Part shown: positions 51,620 to 62,043 of the stretch, piece by piece
Layout: each line of letters begins with the position of its first letter
Position numbering within the stretch: position 1 is the stretch's first letter
From: Circinella umbellata
Lineage: Eukaryota; Mucoromycota; Mucoromycetes; Mucorales; Lichtheimiaceae
Direction: 5' to 3'
Length of the DNA: 64,000 bases
Assembly: GCA_025093555.1 (NCBI GenBank)
Contig: JAIWNF010000017.1
Location: 620,001 to 684,000 of the forward strand
The notes under the pieces: generated by a model
Databases searched by the model: none
What the model saw: only the letters and a program-made list of their open reading frames with translations
What the model was told of the DNA's origin: nothing
Translations under genes and position numbers: made by a program

Positions 51620-53003
51620 AAAAGAAAATAATCTGTATGAAAGGAGCTGGATTATATATAAAAAAAAAGCTATTTGTTTTTCAGGGACAAAATTAACTGG
51701 CTGCTTCGAAACAATGAAAATAGGGTGTATGTTCTTCATATATATTAACCAAAGTCAGTCAAATAAAAGTATTTATGCTGGCTGAAGATAACAATGAATG
51801 ATATTTTTGTTTTTGTTTTGATATGGCTACATGACTATTTGCATGATAAAATCTATTACTATGACAATTCTCGGAAAAAAGTTTGTAAAAGTCAATTTCC
51901 GCCCCTTTTTTAATCAAAATAAAATGATTTCTCTTTTCCTAAGAGATATTCACAAGAAGACTGAAATTGAAAAATTACCAGTCAACCGTTGTAGTAATGA
52001 TTGTATTGTCAACCATCTTGTTTACCCATCGTGGCGACAAAAGCAAGTATAATAATAAAAAAGAAAAGGAATCTGGCAGAAGAAAAACAAGGTTTGTTTG
52101 TTATCTTTATAATTATCTTCAACAAAATTTATACCTAGTAATGGATCAAGAAACACCAACAGCCCAATGGAAAGAGTAACGGTAGTAAAGACGTATATGT
52201 AGTACGCAAATCAAAATTTAATTTTTACTACACATTGACTTACTTTTTTTTCACATTATATATTATTGGGGAATAAAATAAGACCAAGAAGAACAAAGAA
52301 CGGAATTGAATTGGGCAAGTTAGTGGATCCAAAGATTCAAGTAGTCACTTATTAAATGTATTACATTAAATACCTCTTTATTTTATATCAAATAAAAATA
52401 CTTGTGTTGAATAAACTAAATACTTCTTTGGGATATCATGTGTGAGAGTAAAAGGCCTTGTAAAAGTAGTATATTTATATATTTATTAATTAGCATTGTG
52501 GATGAAAAGATAAAAAAGAGATTATGATAGGTTAAAGAGATTAAAGAAATAGGGTAATTCCGGTTGAAAATGCACTTTTTTGGAGTGAAAATTTATCTCA
52601 TTTTTCAACCGCTTATTGTATCATCTATTTCCTACAGTGATGTATTATTGTTTTGTTCTGCTTAGTGTTTGTTGCCGTGTCAAGTTATATTTTCCTCTCC
52701 CTCCCTCCCTCCCTTTCTCTCATTGCTATACCACTTAGACTCTCTTGCATATTAAAAAACAGAAAAAAAAACAAGAGAAACTCATACACATATACGTATC
52801 ATGATTATATGCAGAAATTGGTAGTACTTGTAACGAATGTTGTATTATAAGAACATTATCTCTTTATCCCAGATGAAATAAGAAATCATATTTAAAATAT
52901 TTAAAATACAAACGTGAACAGAACTCAATTCCAAAAAGGAAACTAAGTATATGCTTCATTATCGATATAGAGACCATTGGCAGAGAGAGAGAGAGAGAGA
53001 CTA
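51620..53003. other. Gene-free stretch left of the second graveyard
   Basis: 1.4 kb of AT-rich sequence. It holds an inverted repeat (cggttgaaaatg ... catttttcaaccg, 52561-52611), a (CCCT)n-like run near 52700 and a (GA)n run at 52983-53001. ORFs here are short and not protein-like. Confidence 0.4.
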
Positions 53004-53190
53004 TCACCATTTCAAGTCCACAAATTGAATAGAATAAACAGTATCAATGTCGTCAGAATCATGTAGGAAGTTATCGATAATTACTTTATTTTCTGAAAGA
53101 AGCTTATATCTATCAGTCATGAATTTGGAGAGACCTGGGCCATTCTTGCCGGCTTCTGCTACCGTAACTTCTGATTCTTCGTTATATCTT
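53004..53190 (-). pseudogene. C-terminal fragment of a Mucorales repeat-gene family
   Basis: The minus strand reads RYNEESEVTVAEAGKNGPGL, SKFMTDRYKLLSENKVIIDN and on to DTVYSIQFVDLKW before a stop. I recall this DR.K..xE.K.IID.F...VDSIQ.. layout from repetitive Mucorales proteins of unknown function. It abuts the KDZ remnant in a different frame, so it is not the transposase C-terminus. Confidence 0.45.
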
Positions 53191-54845
53191 TAGACTTTCT
53201 TTGCAAAACAGCAAGAGCATACTTGAACCTATAACACAGAATTGTGTTGTATTACATATATTACTATTAGTAAGACTATTATGCTACATTGAAAGCTAAT
53301 TATTTTCCTGTTTTTGCCTGATTCATACTTTTCACCGGATTGATATATATTTGTAAATTCTAATGGGACATCGTGACGTGCACAGATACTTCCTACCAAC
53401 CCACTTTCGTGATAACGAGCATTAGAACGCGAAGCATTGGTGGTTGCTTTGAAGTTACTTTCACACTCATCAGTAGTACTTGGCTGATCCTGGTCATCTT
53501 CATACTTGTCTTGATATTTATCTGCAGAAAAAAAATCTTCATTGATGTATTTTATCACATCATTTTCTTTTAATTTTCGGCGCTTGAGCTGCATGTTTCC
53601 ATCTAAAGCAACAAACATACGATCCTATAATACACGTGTTTATATCCCATATGTCAGTATACTACAGGTTTATAAAATGATAGATAAAAAAAAAATGTTT
53701 TTCTCGGTGTTTACCTTGGGACATGCAGGACAACCTTTTTCTTCTTGGGTCCAGGTATTTTCATGTATATCATTTTCAACGGTAGCAATCATTTCCAAAT
53801 AAATGAAATAAGCTTTCCCAATGTTTTTTCGCAATGTTTCGGCATACTATAAAATAATGTTCACATAGGAATATTAGTAACATATTTAATAAAAGAGTAT
53901 CATTACTAAGTAACATCATATACTATACTAACTTTATAGCTAAAAACATCAGAAAGAGTGCTACTGAATGCTTGTACGGTTGTTTGTCCATATCCCCTTA
54001 ATTTCGAGTAAAACTCTAATAAGGAAATATGAAATGCCGTTGATGGCCGAGTTGGCGAGGCAGCAAGCAAATTGTATGTCATGAGTGCGACAGGTTCTTC
54101 TTTATAACAATTTAGACAATAAGGAATTTCCTGGTCTTTAATAATACCTAAAATAAATAATTATAGTTAGTATCGGGGTGATTCAATACATTTAAAAGAA
54201 ATTAAATACTGTACCAGTTATGTATATGCAGTCAATGTGGAGAAAAGAGATATTCGGCTCATCACAATCACAAAGTTGTTGGCGAGGATTAATACATGTT
54301 TCTTTATACTGATTATACTGAGGAATATTATTAGAATTATTAAAGCGGTTGATGTACGCCTTTACAAGGCTGGGCATCAACGCATCCCACTCTTGATTGT
54401 ACGAGTCCATCTTTTGTTGATTGGTACGTGTGGGTAAGTCATTTTGGCCAGCAAAGATGCCCCCCTCATCACCAAAATCAAAGTCGTCCATGTCACCACC
54501 ATCATGAACATTATTAGTACCTGCGAAAAGAATTATTACTCAGTATACATATACAATTAACTAATTATCATGTCAACTTTAACAAAAAAAATGTAAACTA
54601 TTATCCTTACTATTATTAATCATAGTTACTGGGGTTGGTCCGGGAGTATGTGTGTGAACAGGGTCTACATCAGCTTTAAGTCTTTTCAGTGTAGATTGAT
54701 AAACTCTTTTTCCGTTTTTATTGAAGATGGGGTTTCCATCCTGGTCGCGCTTTGATTTTACTTGTACACCATAGCTGTATGGATCAATATCGATGTCTCT
54801 GGTTTTAATTGATTTGGAACGATAATTTCTGCGAGGCCGAGGCAT
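53186..54845 (-). pseudogene. KDZ-type transposase, C-terminal catalytic part missing
   Basis: On the minus strand the start MPRPRRNYRSKSIKTRDIDI leads through several introns to MDDFDFGDEGG, YNQEWDALMPSLVKAYINRF and a Cys-rich CDCDEPNISFLHIDC. Further exons carry YCLNCYKEEP, GCPACP, DRMFVALDGNMQLKRRKL and GLVGSICARHDVPLEFTNIY, ending SGEKFKYALAVLQR. The Cys/His zinc region, LDGN block and C.RHDVPL..NI..GEK are KDZ (Kyakuja-Dileera-Zisupton) transposase hallmarks. The chain then breaks into an unrelated fragment, so the later catalytic residues are lost. The N-terminal reading frame itself looks intact. Confidence 0.7.
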
Positions 54846-55559
54846 TATAAATATAAGCGTAAGAAAAAAAAGTAGAGGAATAAAATGAAAGAAGAGTAAT
54901 TTGTGCACATGTTATACCAGAACTATCTTAAAGTTCAAAAGAATAAAGTCACATCCAATGTCGCGCTGTCAAATAAAAAAATCGATTCGTCAAATATATT
55001 TTTTGGCAGGAAGCGCACTTGTAAAATATATATTTAGTGAAACCGTAACTGATTTCTTGCATAAGAAAAAAAAAAGGGTAGAGTATTATGACCTACGTTG
55101 CAACTTACCCTTGAATTTCAGACCGTAATCAATCATCATCATCAATTGTAAAGATATCCAGTTGTCAAAAAAGACAAATAGATTTGTGGTATTGAATGCC
55201 AGATGGATATATATTCTTTTTGGTGTTTAATGATACAAAGGCACTTGAATATTAGATTGATTAAACAATGGTGGTGCAGATTGGGTGGTGTGGGAAAAAG
55301 TGTGTTAATTTCTCATGACCTGGGTAGAGTATTATTGGTGTTATTAGAGATTGATTTGTATGCTATCATTAATGGCTCTGGGGTCGATCTTGAATCTATT
55401 ATTATTACTGACATCCTGCATAACTTAAAAAAGAGATTAATATATGAATGTAGTGAAAAAATCCATTTATTGTGAGATATAATATATATGATACATAAAC
55501 TCAACTATATAACTATTTTAATATATACATATACTCTCTTGGTGTATTTTGCTACTTTT

Positions 55560-56230
55560 TGGCAATAGTCCTTCAAGTTATGCCTGGCATCCTTCATCGT
55601 TAAAAATGTGTCCCCCTATTTAAGTCGCAGGCCAGTACCAGTGGACAATTTTTCCAATAGAGGTCCCCAGAACTTGATAAGGAAGTCCCACTCGGATATA
55701 TCAATATTCTCATTAAACATATAGTCATGATTTTTACAAAGAAGAAGTAAAGACTGGAAAAGTAAAGACAGTAATCAATGTCACAAAAAGACGCGTTTAG
55801 TTCTTCATTGTACTTGCTTTGTAATGAAACGAACATAGCTGTCCAATTTCTCTTCATTGTTTTTTTTTTGTCATATACATTGAATATTGGTTGTAAAGTA
55901 TCATTAATATTATTATAAATCTCGGTGTTAAAAGTCTTTATCGGGAATAACTTGTTCAATTAATACCATTGCTTTTTGTTGAATAGCGTTGACTGACTTT
56001 TCGGAAAAACTGCAGAAAGATCAAGTACGGAATTTAATCCAAGACTAATGAAATGTTAGAATGAAAGGTGGATTTCTGTAGTTTCATACCATATAATTAA
56101 TCAATTGTTTAAATCGAGATCTTGATACCCTACATATTTAGATACAGCAACATTTTTAATCAGAGTACCAACAGAATTGGTGAGATCATCTCAAAATATC
56201 CCATCCCTTTCAACAATCTATAAATGTAGA
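55560..56230 (-). pseudogene. Fragment of a Mucorales repeat-gene family (N-terminal or middle part)
   Basis: Minus-strand pieces: SVGTLIKNVAVSKYVGYQDL, VNAIQQKAMVLIEQVIPDKD with a one-base frame break near 55937, then TMKRNWTAMFVSLQSKYNEE, an intron, and ISEWDFLIKFWGPLLEKLST followed by GTGLRLK, a stop, and GDTFLTMKD. The SEWDF.xKFWGP..E......GLR.KWGD block is one I recall from multi-copy Mucorales proteins. One frameshift and one stop mark it as dead. Confidence 0.5.
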
Positions 56231-57319
56231 TAAATAAAGATTGAATGTACAATGGCTTCATAATAACGGTCATTTAATATTATATATTAAACCTCTATTT
56301 TTTACTATTACTACCCACAAATTCTCTATTATGGTGGTTTACAAAGCTAACGTTTGGCTCCTCTACTAAACCAGAAACTCGGCCGGATTAAAGCATGGCT
56401 GAGGCAATGTAGTTCAAAGAAATATTTTCTTGATAGAGTAAAAAAAAAGAATGGAAGTAGGGATTGTTATTATGCAAATGCACATAAATTACGTACGTAA
56501 TCGGAATTTAACAGAATTAATCCTTTTCTCCCTCTTAAAAAGTTCACTTTTAGTGTTTATAATATTGTCACCATGTCGAAATGAAGGGAAGAAAACAACA
56601 GCGAAAAAGAAAATGATGATTTGGTGAGAATCTTTCAATAGACTGGTTATTTTAGATCTTATATGTCAACCAATTAATTCTTACGATTATATAGAATACC
56701 ATTGAATCGAAGATTGCTGCTTCAAATAAGAGACGAAAAAAGACTGAAGAACTATTTATAGCTTATGATATGGAGTCAATAATAAGGAAAAAAAGACAGC
56801 AAAGAAAGAAAAGTAGTTGATGAAGCAAATATTAGCTTCCAGAGCTTCTTAAAACATGCCAAAGGTATGTAATTCAACCTCTTTTTGTTTTTAGCAACTT
56901 GACTCAATGTTGTATTAATTGAACTTAATAATAAAAAAGAGACAGTAGAAGTCAACGAGACCCAAAAGAACAACAATTGAACTGAAGTTTATTAAATGAA
57001 AATATTAACACTATTTATATTAAATCCTAATCAATCGACGGGTATATCAATATGCGTGTATGAACAATGATAGTCTTCCGATCTGTTAATGACGATGAAT
57101 AATGACAATAAGATATGTGAACATTATGTCCTATACGTTTTGTCATTGATAAAATAATATATCAACGCAGCTGTCAAATAGTAACGATAAAAAAGACGGA
57201 CTTCTTTTTAATATTGAGAGTCATTGAAATGCACCGTGAAATATTAAAATGTCAGTGAAACATATTTGAAATATGGTGTATTTAAATGTAGTCAGGAATT
57301 GGGCTTCCATTCTCACTGA

Positions 57320-57995
57320 GGAAGAATTGGTGATTTACCGCTTGGTGTACCTGAGGAACTCGATGAATGTTTTCAGGGTCTCGGTGGATTGGTATGTATA
57401 TATAAGCCAAGAAATAAACAAGCAATGCATATGAGAACAGAATATTCAACGCCACTATTATGCGTTAATAGAAAACTAGTGGTGACTCTTTTAAATATTC
57501 CAGAAAGATTGACATTGATGATCCAAAGAACGAATTGCTAAAGGTTTGGTTTTGCAATGAAGTGGAAAAGATTTCGAGCTTGTTTTTGAAGACGGGCTCA
57601 TTCAATATTGGCGAGTTGATAGAATCCGATCAATTATACGTTGGATTTGGATTTTTTTCAAGCATTTTCCGAGGTTCGAATATCGTTGCAAAAGAGTAAG
57701 TCAATCATTGATATATGGGAAATAGAAAGACAACAAACTTAATCCACTCAAATTGATATTTTTTTGCTATATCCGATAGAACTGAATTATCTAGTAAAGC
57801 AAATGCAACTTTTATTAATCAGAACCGCTTATTATCGTCAACAGACCCAATCCAAAATAGAAAAATGGGGCGACGTGGTGATACCATTTTCAGTTGTCGT
57901 GACATTGAACTTGGATGCACTGAAATTGGTGCTGAAAAAGATCAAACAAAAGGAATCCGTGATAGTATGCTCAAAATACCTATCGTGTTGCGTGG
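57320..57995 (+). pseudogene. Fragment of a repeat-gene family with D...E nuclease-like motif
   Basis: Plus-strand exons: IGDLPLGVPEELDECFQGLG (about 57327-57391), then PKNELLKVWFCNEVEKISSL to RGSNIVAKE (about 57505-57691). The next exon starts near 57778 with TELSSKANATFINQN and contains GRRGDTIFSCRDIELGCTE, DQTKGIRDS and LKIPIVLR. After about 57995 the frame is lost. The GRxxDxI...DIxL...E pattern has the same spacing as in the 642-aa protein at 27.6-30.2 kb. No start is visible, so it is partial. Confidence 0.5.
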
Positions 57996-57999
57996 TATA

Positions 58000-59250
58000 A
58001 ACGGCAACATGTTCTTGCGTCGATTTGACTGAGTCAAAAGCCACCAGAGGCACAAATGATTCAACAATTCCATTTGTCAAAATAAACTTTTACTGCGAAC
58101 CAGCATGGTCAAGACCCAAGGATAAATTATGAGACGTAAGCTTTATTTTATAGCCAAGAATCCAAATTCTAAACTTTTATGCCAAATTATCTAATTAATG
58201 CGCTGCTTGGGTCCACAAAATATCTGTATCATGTGGATAGTAAACATCTAATTTAAATTCAAATGTATTTCGTCTGTTTTCTAATACTATTCTGTTCTTC
58301 TTGTAAGAGCATCTTGATATGACTTCTTGTTTTGATTATTCAAGTAATGACTGTATCTCTTGTACCATTTCTGCTGGCGATGTTGTTCTCCACCTTCATA
58401 TGTGATTGGCTCAAATAGCTTCACCTACGGTTATCAGTCCCCCATTTTCCATAGGCTTGGTTGGGCACCCCCCCTTTCGCGTTTTACCAAATTATCAAAA
58501 ATGGCTGGGATTCTTTACAAATAAAGAAAATAAAATCGGACTTTTGTGGACCAATTGAAATGATCGAGACACACAAACAAAGGATTAACACAACCACTTT
58601 TTGTTAAAATGTATTCCGTTTCACAGGGGGAAAAATGAATGTTGGAATTAATAATCACTTTGTCCAAGAAATACTTTTTTATCTTTTAAAATAAAGAAAA
58701 AACTCAAATTGAACAAAATGGATTGTATTGTATTCAATTGAATAAGATGAAAAGTCTGTTTATATACACAATAAAAATAGAATATTCTTGATTTCAAACG
58801 TGTGTTGTTGTTCCTGAAAACAAAAACGTAACGCCGAAAGTTAGGGAATGTACTCAGCACCAAGCCTAGTAAAAAGTAAATTGGTAAGACTCTTTTTTTT
58901 TTATTCTGTGTGACAACTCCTGAGCTAAAAAGAAAAAAAAGAGGGGTAAGGTTTTGAAGTTATAAGGCGTCAGTTTTAATCTAATTGGCTGGAAAAGCCC
59001 GTTGATGAGTCATGTTTGTGTAACGACAACGGTTTTCTTTTTATACTTCGTGAATTGGATAAAAAAAAATTTTTTTTTTCTCCTCTTTTTTCTTTCTCTC
59101 TTTATTATTTATTCTTTTGGTGGAAAAAGAAAAACACGTTCACAACAAAACACACTTCTTTAATTATTTTCTTTTATAATTATTATTATTCATTCTTGAA
59201 CCTCTTTTTTTTGATACATTATATTCCCCTCTTATCTATTATATTTTTAT
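58000..59250. other. Gene-free spacer and bZIP promoter region
   Basis: Short ORFs only. The right 200 bp is pyrimidine-rich and leads into the bZIP leader. Confidence 0.4.
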
Positions 59251-59261
59251 ATTTACCAATC

Positions 59262-59282
59262 ATGGTTTCCTTCACCGCTTAA
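59262..59282 (+). promoter_or_regulatory. uORF1 in the bZIP leader (6 codons)
   Basis: ATG-initiated MVSFTA then TAA. It lies 298 nt before the main ATG, assuming transcription starts upstream of 59262. It would be the first of two uORFs, as in GCN4/cpc-1 leaders. Confidence 0.6.
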
Positions 59283-59395
59283 ACGCCTTACCGTACAACT
59301 GTACGATTGTCAACAAATTATTTTTCTACCAAACCCAGTTATTATTATAAAAAAAACAACAAATTTTATTTGTAGTTTGCCCAAAATCCATAACA

Positions 59396-59494
59396 ATGGC
59401 CTACTTTACCAGTTTATCATTATGTCAACTCTCGACTCAACAATTACCCAAAAAGACTTTCAAGTCTCGAAAACCAAAACAGCAACCTTGTTGA
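59396..59494 (+). promoter_or_regulatory. uORF2 in the bZIP leader (32 codons)
   Basis: ATG at 59396, TGA at 59492-59494, product starting MAYFTSLSLCQLSTQQL. It ends 65 nt before the main start, and no other ATG lies between. A longer second uORF close to the main ORF is the inhibitory element in the Gcn4/Cpc1 reinitiation model. Confidence 0.6.
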
Positions 59495-59559
59495 AATTCA
59501 AAAGCGAATTAAATTAAGATTTTATCTCAAGAAAAAGATTTTTTATTACAAGTCCATCC

Positions 59560-60522
59560 ATGTCTACTAGTACTACTATTACAAGAATTATTCCCCAATC
59601 AAGCAAGAAGACCGTCTTATCCCACCAAGAACCAAAAGTAACAAAACAAGAACAAGAAGAAAATATTAAAAAAATGGATGATCAACTTTTCCAAGAATTT
59701 TTCCAGGCGCTTGCTAGCGATCCTGTTCCCGTTTCTTCCTCTACAACAAGCACATTTATTGTTGATGAACTTCAACAACAACAACAACAACAACAACAAG
59801 ATCCATCATGGTTGTCTTCTCCTGAATGGCCATTTGCCATGGGTACAGGTCAACAAAGTGTACATTCTACTCCTGAAATTGCTACACCTCAAGATATGTT
59901 TTTGACATCACCTACCACTGAACATGTTCCCTTTGATAAATCGGGTTTCACTGCTGATTTGGATGTTTCTGCTCTTTTGAGTTCTTCTTTGTTTGATGTA
60001 CCTCAACCTCAACAAGAACAAGTAACATCATCTGTTTCTACTGCGGCTCCTGTTTCTTCTTCTTCTGGTGTAACATCGGGTGGTCATGATTTACATGCCG
60101 CCTTGGCAGCCTTGGCAACAGTGACTCAATCACCTGTTATTCAAGAACAAGAGCAATTCAAATCTACAAGTCCAGTGATTGATGTAACACCTACATTTTC
60201 TACTCGTAAACGAAAATCAGATGAAAGTAGTAGTGAACATACCATGTCACCTACGGATGAAGCTGCTGTGAAACGTCAAAAGAATACAGATGCAGCTAGA
60301 CGATCTCGATTACGAAAGGCAATGAAAATGGAGGGTCTTGAAAAACGTGTATCTGAATTGGAAAAGACAAATACAACCTTATTGTTACGTGCTGCTGTGT
60401 TGGAATCGGAAAAATCTTCTTTGTTAGCTAAAGAAACAAGTTATGAGCAACGTATTAAAGCGTTGGAAGCTCAATTAGCTCAAGCTCATCATTCTTTAGC
60501 TGGTCTTGGTTCTTCTCGTTAA
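59560..60522 (+). CDS. bZIP transcription factor of the Gcn4/Cpc1 type
   Basis: Single-exon 320-aa protein. The basic region (about residues 236-256) has KRQKNTDAARRSRLRKAMKM, which fits the Gcn4-type NTxAARRSRxRK. A leucine zipper follows (LEKRVSELEKTNTTLLLRAA...). The rest is an acidic, Ser/Thr/Gln-rich activation region, including a polyglutamine run of about nine residues near residue 70. In ascomycetes this class turns on amino-acid biosynthesis under starvation. The role here is inferred from the DNA-binding sequence and the uORF leader. A later in-frame ATG (M39) could give a shorter form. Confidence 0.88.
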   Translation: MSTSTTITRIIPQSSKKTVLSHQEPKVTKQEQEENIKKMDDQLFQEFFQALASDPVPVSSSTTSTFIVDELQQQQQQQQQDPSWLSSPEWPFAMGTGQQSVHSTPEIATPQDMFLTSPTTEHVPFDKSGFTADLDVSALLSSSLFDVPQPQQEQVTSSVSTAAPVSSSSGVTSGGHDLHAALAALATVTQSPVIQEQEQFKSTSPVIDVTPTFSTRKRKSDESSSEHTMSPTDEAAVKRQKNTDAARRSRLRKAMKMEGLEKRVSELEKTNTTLLLRAAVLESEKSSLLAKETSYEQRIKALEAQLAQAHHSLAGLGSSR

Positions 60523-60915
60523 AAAAATTAACTTTTTTTTTTTTTTTACATGTATAATTTTCTCATTCTCATTTTCATTCTCTCTCTCTTTAATACTATT
60601 TTTTGTTTGTTTGTTCCATTTCTCTTATATACTATTATAATCCTTCTATCTTTATAGATTTTTAATGATAATAATAAAAAAAAACATAATATTCCTCATA
60701 TTGAGTTCCGCAGCAATGTTTTGATTACATTTCATTTGGTCTTTTTGTTTGTTTTTCTTAAAAGTGGACACAAAATAACTTGAGAGAATAATCAATGTAA
60801 ATATATTTATATATAATATGAAAAAAAATAAAATCACCCTCTTGAAAAGAGGAGAAAGAAGTACATTATAATTTATGTACAAAAATAAAGGGAAATGGAT
60901 ATCAGAATTTTTTTT

Positions 60916-61836
60916 TTAATAATCATCGCTTTGATCAGCAAAGAAATGAGTGTATGTAATAACTATATACATAAAAAAAACATTAACCATCATGAATAAT
61001 CAATTAGAAAGATACGTTGTAAGATAAACTTACTTGTGCCGTATACGAGAATACCTCCACAGATACTCATAATCATAGCTGGGATTGTGATCTAGTTTTT
61101 TTTTTGAAAAATAAATAAATAATCTATTGCCGTCCAATGTATATATATTTCAAAACTTACCACTTCAGCATGTGCAAGAACAAATGGAAGACCTTATTAT
61201 AATTTCTTTTTAGTAAGAGAAAGCGAGAATTTGACTTATAAAATATATCTACTTACAGAATCCGGTTACTATAAACATTCCAGTAATAAAATGACCTGCG
61301 TCAACAACACCACTATTATATTCGGACATAAGATCATCTTCACCAGCACATCGACTACATAACGCGTTGGGTAATGGTGCTAGTACATAAGTTGCAACTA
61401 TATATAAAAATGTCAATATCCCTTTCTCTCCTCCAACTACTTGTAAAAATATAACTTTAATTATTCAATAGGTTACCAACTAAAAGAGGCCACCAGTTAC
61501 TATTACATTACGTTTGTCAATAAAATATAAAAAAAATGTTAAGTAATTATATGTTCAATCAGTTAACATTCTTTTAACTTACTAGTATAAAGCACACGAT
61601 AATATGACAAGTAAAAATCCAATAGCTAATACAAAAGCCAGGGCAATGATCCTTTTAAAATTAAAAGTAAAATGTCAATTATTTTATAATGATAATTGAA
61701 TGAACCATGAATGAATTATAAAGACCACCTACGCTATAATAAAGAAAAATGTTATTATTTGTCATCCTGTTATGTATATATCTCTTCATCTAGTTATTTA
61801 AAAATATAAAATAAACTCACTTCTCAAACCGGCCAT
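60916..61836 (-). CDS. VPS55: Vps55/LEPROT family membrane protein, about 7 exons
   Basis: Small four-helix membrane protein for late-endosome-to-vacuole sorting (with Vps68 in yeast). The minus strand gives IIALAFVLAIGFLLVILSCA, NWWPLLV, ATYVLAPLPNALCSRCAGED, FITGMFIVTGFCLPFVLAHA, ITIPAMIMSICGGILVYGT and the tail YTHFFADQSDDY. The family's four hydrophobic segments and an APLPN loop are clear. The first ATG (61836, MAGLR) is followed by a GT donor. The join to the next coding exon is not settled: the likeliest 5-nt microexon (cgtag) gives the wrong phase under strict GT-AG rules. Confidence 0.88.
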
Positions 61837-62043
61837 TGCTCCGTTCTTTGTTGTTGCTTTTTTTTTTTTAGATAAATATGTATTTATTGTAAAAAGGTAA
61901 AAAAAAAAGCTTTGCTAGTTTTTTCCCCAAGCTGCATTTTTTTCAGTTCGAGTATATATTTAAATGGGGCACTTTTCTGAATAAAAAAAAACTCCGGCTT
62001 TTTTTTTTTATCTTTCTCTTTTTTGTTTGGTATTTGCAACATA
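61837..62043. promoter_or_regulatory. Shared divergent promoter, VPS55 / TOM70
   Basis: 207 bp between opposite ATGs, with T-rich runs and a tatatatttaaa motif near 61950. Confidence 0.5.

Noticed and set aside
53004..53190. Reading this stretch as the KDZ transposase C-terminus
   Set aside because: The frame differs from the KDZ chain and the motif layout (DRYKLLSENKVIIDN) fits another repeat family.
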